In this document: one piece after another, positions 13,849 through 14,212 of the stretch
How positions within the stretch are numbered: the first letter of the stretch is position 1
Layout of the letters: each line of letters starts with the position of its first letter
From: DATLFI01 sp035524895
GTDB lineage: Bacteria > Acidobacteriota > Thermoanaerobaculia > Multivoradales > Multivoraceae
Length of the DNA stretch: 14,212 bases
NCBI GenBank assembly: GCA_035524895.1
Contig: DATLFI010000449.1
Coordinates: 1 to 14,212 of the forward strand
Direction: 5' to 3'
Notes under the pieces: generated by a model
What the model saw: the letters and a program-made list of their open reading frames with translations, nothing else
Told to the model about the DNA's origin: nothing
Database searches by the model: none
Made by a program: the position numbers and the translations under genes

Positions 13849-14212
13849 CGGTGTTCTCCTGATCGAGGGCTAACCGCGCCGGGCCGGCCGCCTCCCGGCA
13901 CCGCTCCGGACTGGTGCCCGGCACGCAGGCATGGGGGCCGTGGCTGCGGCGGCGACCCGTGGGGCGCTCGCCAAGGCTGCAGAGCGGGGTGGCGCGCGGA
14001 CACGCGCTCAGAAAAAGGCTCTCGACGCTATCACAGCGCCTTGGGATGCAGAGACGATCCGGGGCGCTGGCATAGCAGCCCGTGGTGGAACCCCCGTGGG
14101 CTGCGTTGGGAGCGCCGTGGGGCCGGATGCTCATGCGGTGCGCGGGGAAGGTCCTTCGCCTGCAGGGGCTCTACCGGCGGCTCGGCGTTGGCGCGCGAGC
14201 GGTGGCGATGCT
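13849..14212. other. Upstream region of icd, no convincing gene
   Basis: 364 bases that contain the icd ribosome-binding site at their left end and presumably its promoter. I see no good -35/-10 pair. The minus-strand frame running from 14134 into icd sequence out of frame is Arg/Pro/Cys-rich and not gene-like. On the plus strand an ATG at 14127 opens a frame to the window edge (MLMRCAGKVLRLQGLYRRLG...). It could be the start of a divergent gene, but 28 codons without a ribosome-binding site are too few to call. An inverted repeat lies at 14075-14104. Confidence 0.45.
14075..14104. repeat. Inverted repeat upstream of icd
   Basis: GCAGCCC (14075-14081) and GGGCTGC (14098-14104) are perfectly complementary. 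The stem extends inward by two G-U and two G-C pairs to 11 positions around an 8-nt loop. No T-run follows on either strand, so a classical terminator is unlikely. Possible roles are a bound-regulator site or a leader structure for icd or for a gene starting to the right. Confidence 0.4.

Noticed and set aside
14127..14212. Possible start of a plus-strand gene at the right edge (ATG at 14127)
   Set aside because: Only 28 codons visible, no ribosome-binding site and no motif; needs sequence beyond the window.

Overview
This is a high-GC window with long open frames, GTG/TTG starts and secreted or membrane proteins. It looks like chromosome from a Gram-negative environmental bacterium. The run icd ... 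sucC-sucD-ndk and the secreted cytochrome c/copper-monooxygenase protein recall Myxococcota, other former Deltaproteobacteria or Acidobacteriota. That placement is inference from gene content, and the sequence alone does not fix the taxon. I see no rRNA, tRNA, CRISPR array, insertion sequence or phage gene.

Layout from left to right. (1) 1-1638, minus strand: a family-2 glycosyltransferase with four C-terminal membrane helices, translationally coupled (4-base GTGA overlap) to a GT-C type membrane glycosyltransferase that runs off the left edge. Together they look like a polyprenyl-phosphate-sugar synthase plus a user of that lipid sugar. (2) 1639-2013: apparently gene-free. (3) 2014-3426, minus: a secreted protein joining one c-type heme site (CQDCH) to a peptidylglycine-hydroxylating-monooxygenase-like two-copper fold, with a palindrome and a hairpin in its upstream region. 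(4) 3563-4628, minus: a CitE/HpcH-type lyase followed by a stranded N-terminal piece of a P-type cation ATPase, probably a gene remnant. (5) 4629-7236, plus: a two-gene quaternary-amine (glycine betaine/choline/proline or related) ABC importer. It consists of an ATPase and a single polypeptide that fuses the substrate-binding protein in front of the permease. Its leader carries two inverted repeats, the second ending 2 nt before the start codon. (6) 7247-13848, minus: central metabolism, in transcription order icd (NADP-isocitrate dehydrogenase), a large membrane SpoIIE/RsbU-type PP2C phosphatase, sucC, sucD and ndk. (7) 13849-14212: the upstream region of icd, with a strong inverted repeat and no convincing gene.

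How the genes work together: Icd, SucCD and Ndk form a short oxidative TCA and nucleotide-phosphate segment (isocitrate to 2-oxoglutarate; succinyl-CoA to succinate plus NTP; NTP exchange). The phosphatase between icd and sucC suggests a signalling protein co-located with energy metabolism. The importer would take up osmolytes or other small cationic compounds. The cytochrome-copper protein probably performs periplasmic oxidation chemistry.

Nothing here is a clear-cut new defence or mobile system. The most unusual items are the cytochrome-copper monooxygenase fusion with its operator-like upstream region, the phosphatase inside the TCA cluster, the binding-protein-first importer fusion with its structured leader, and the P-type ATPase remnant.
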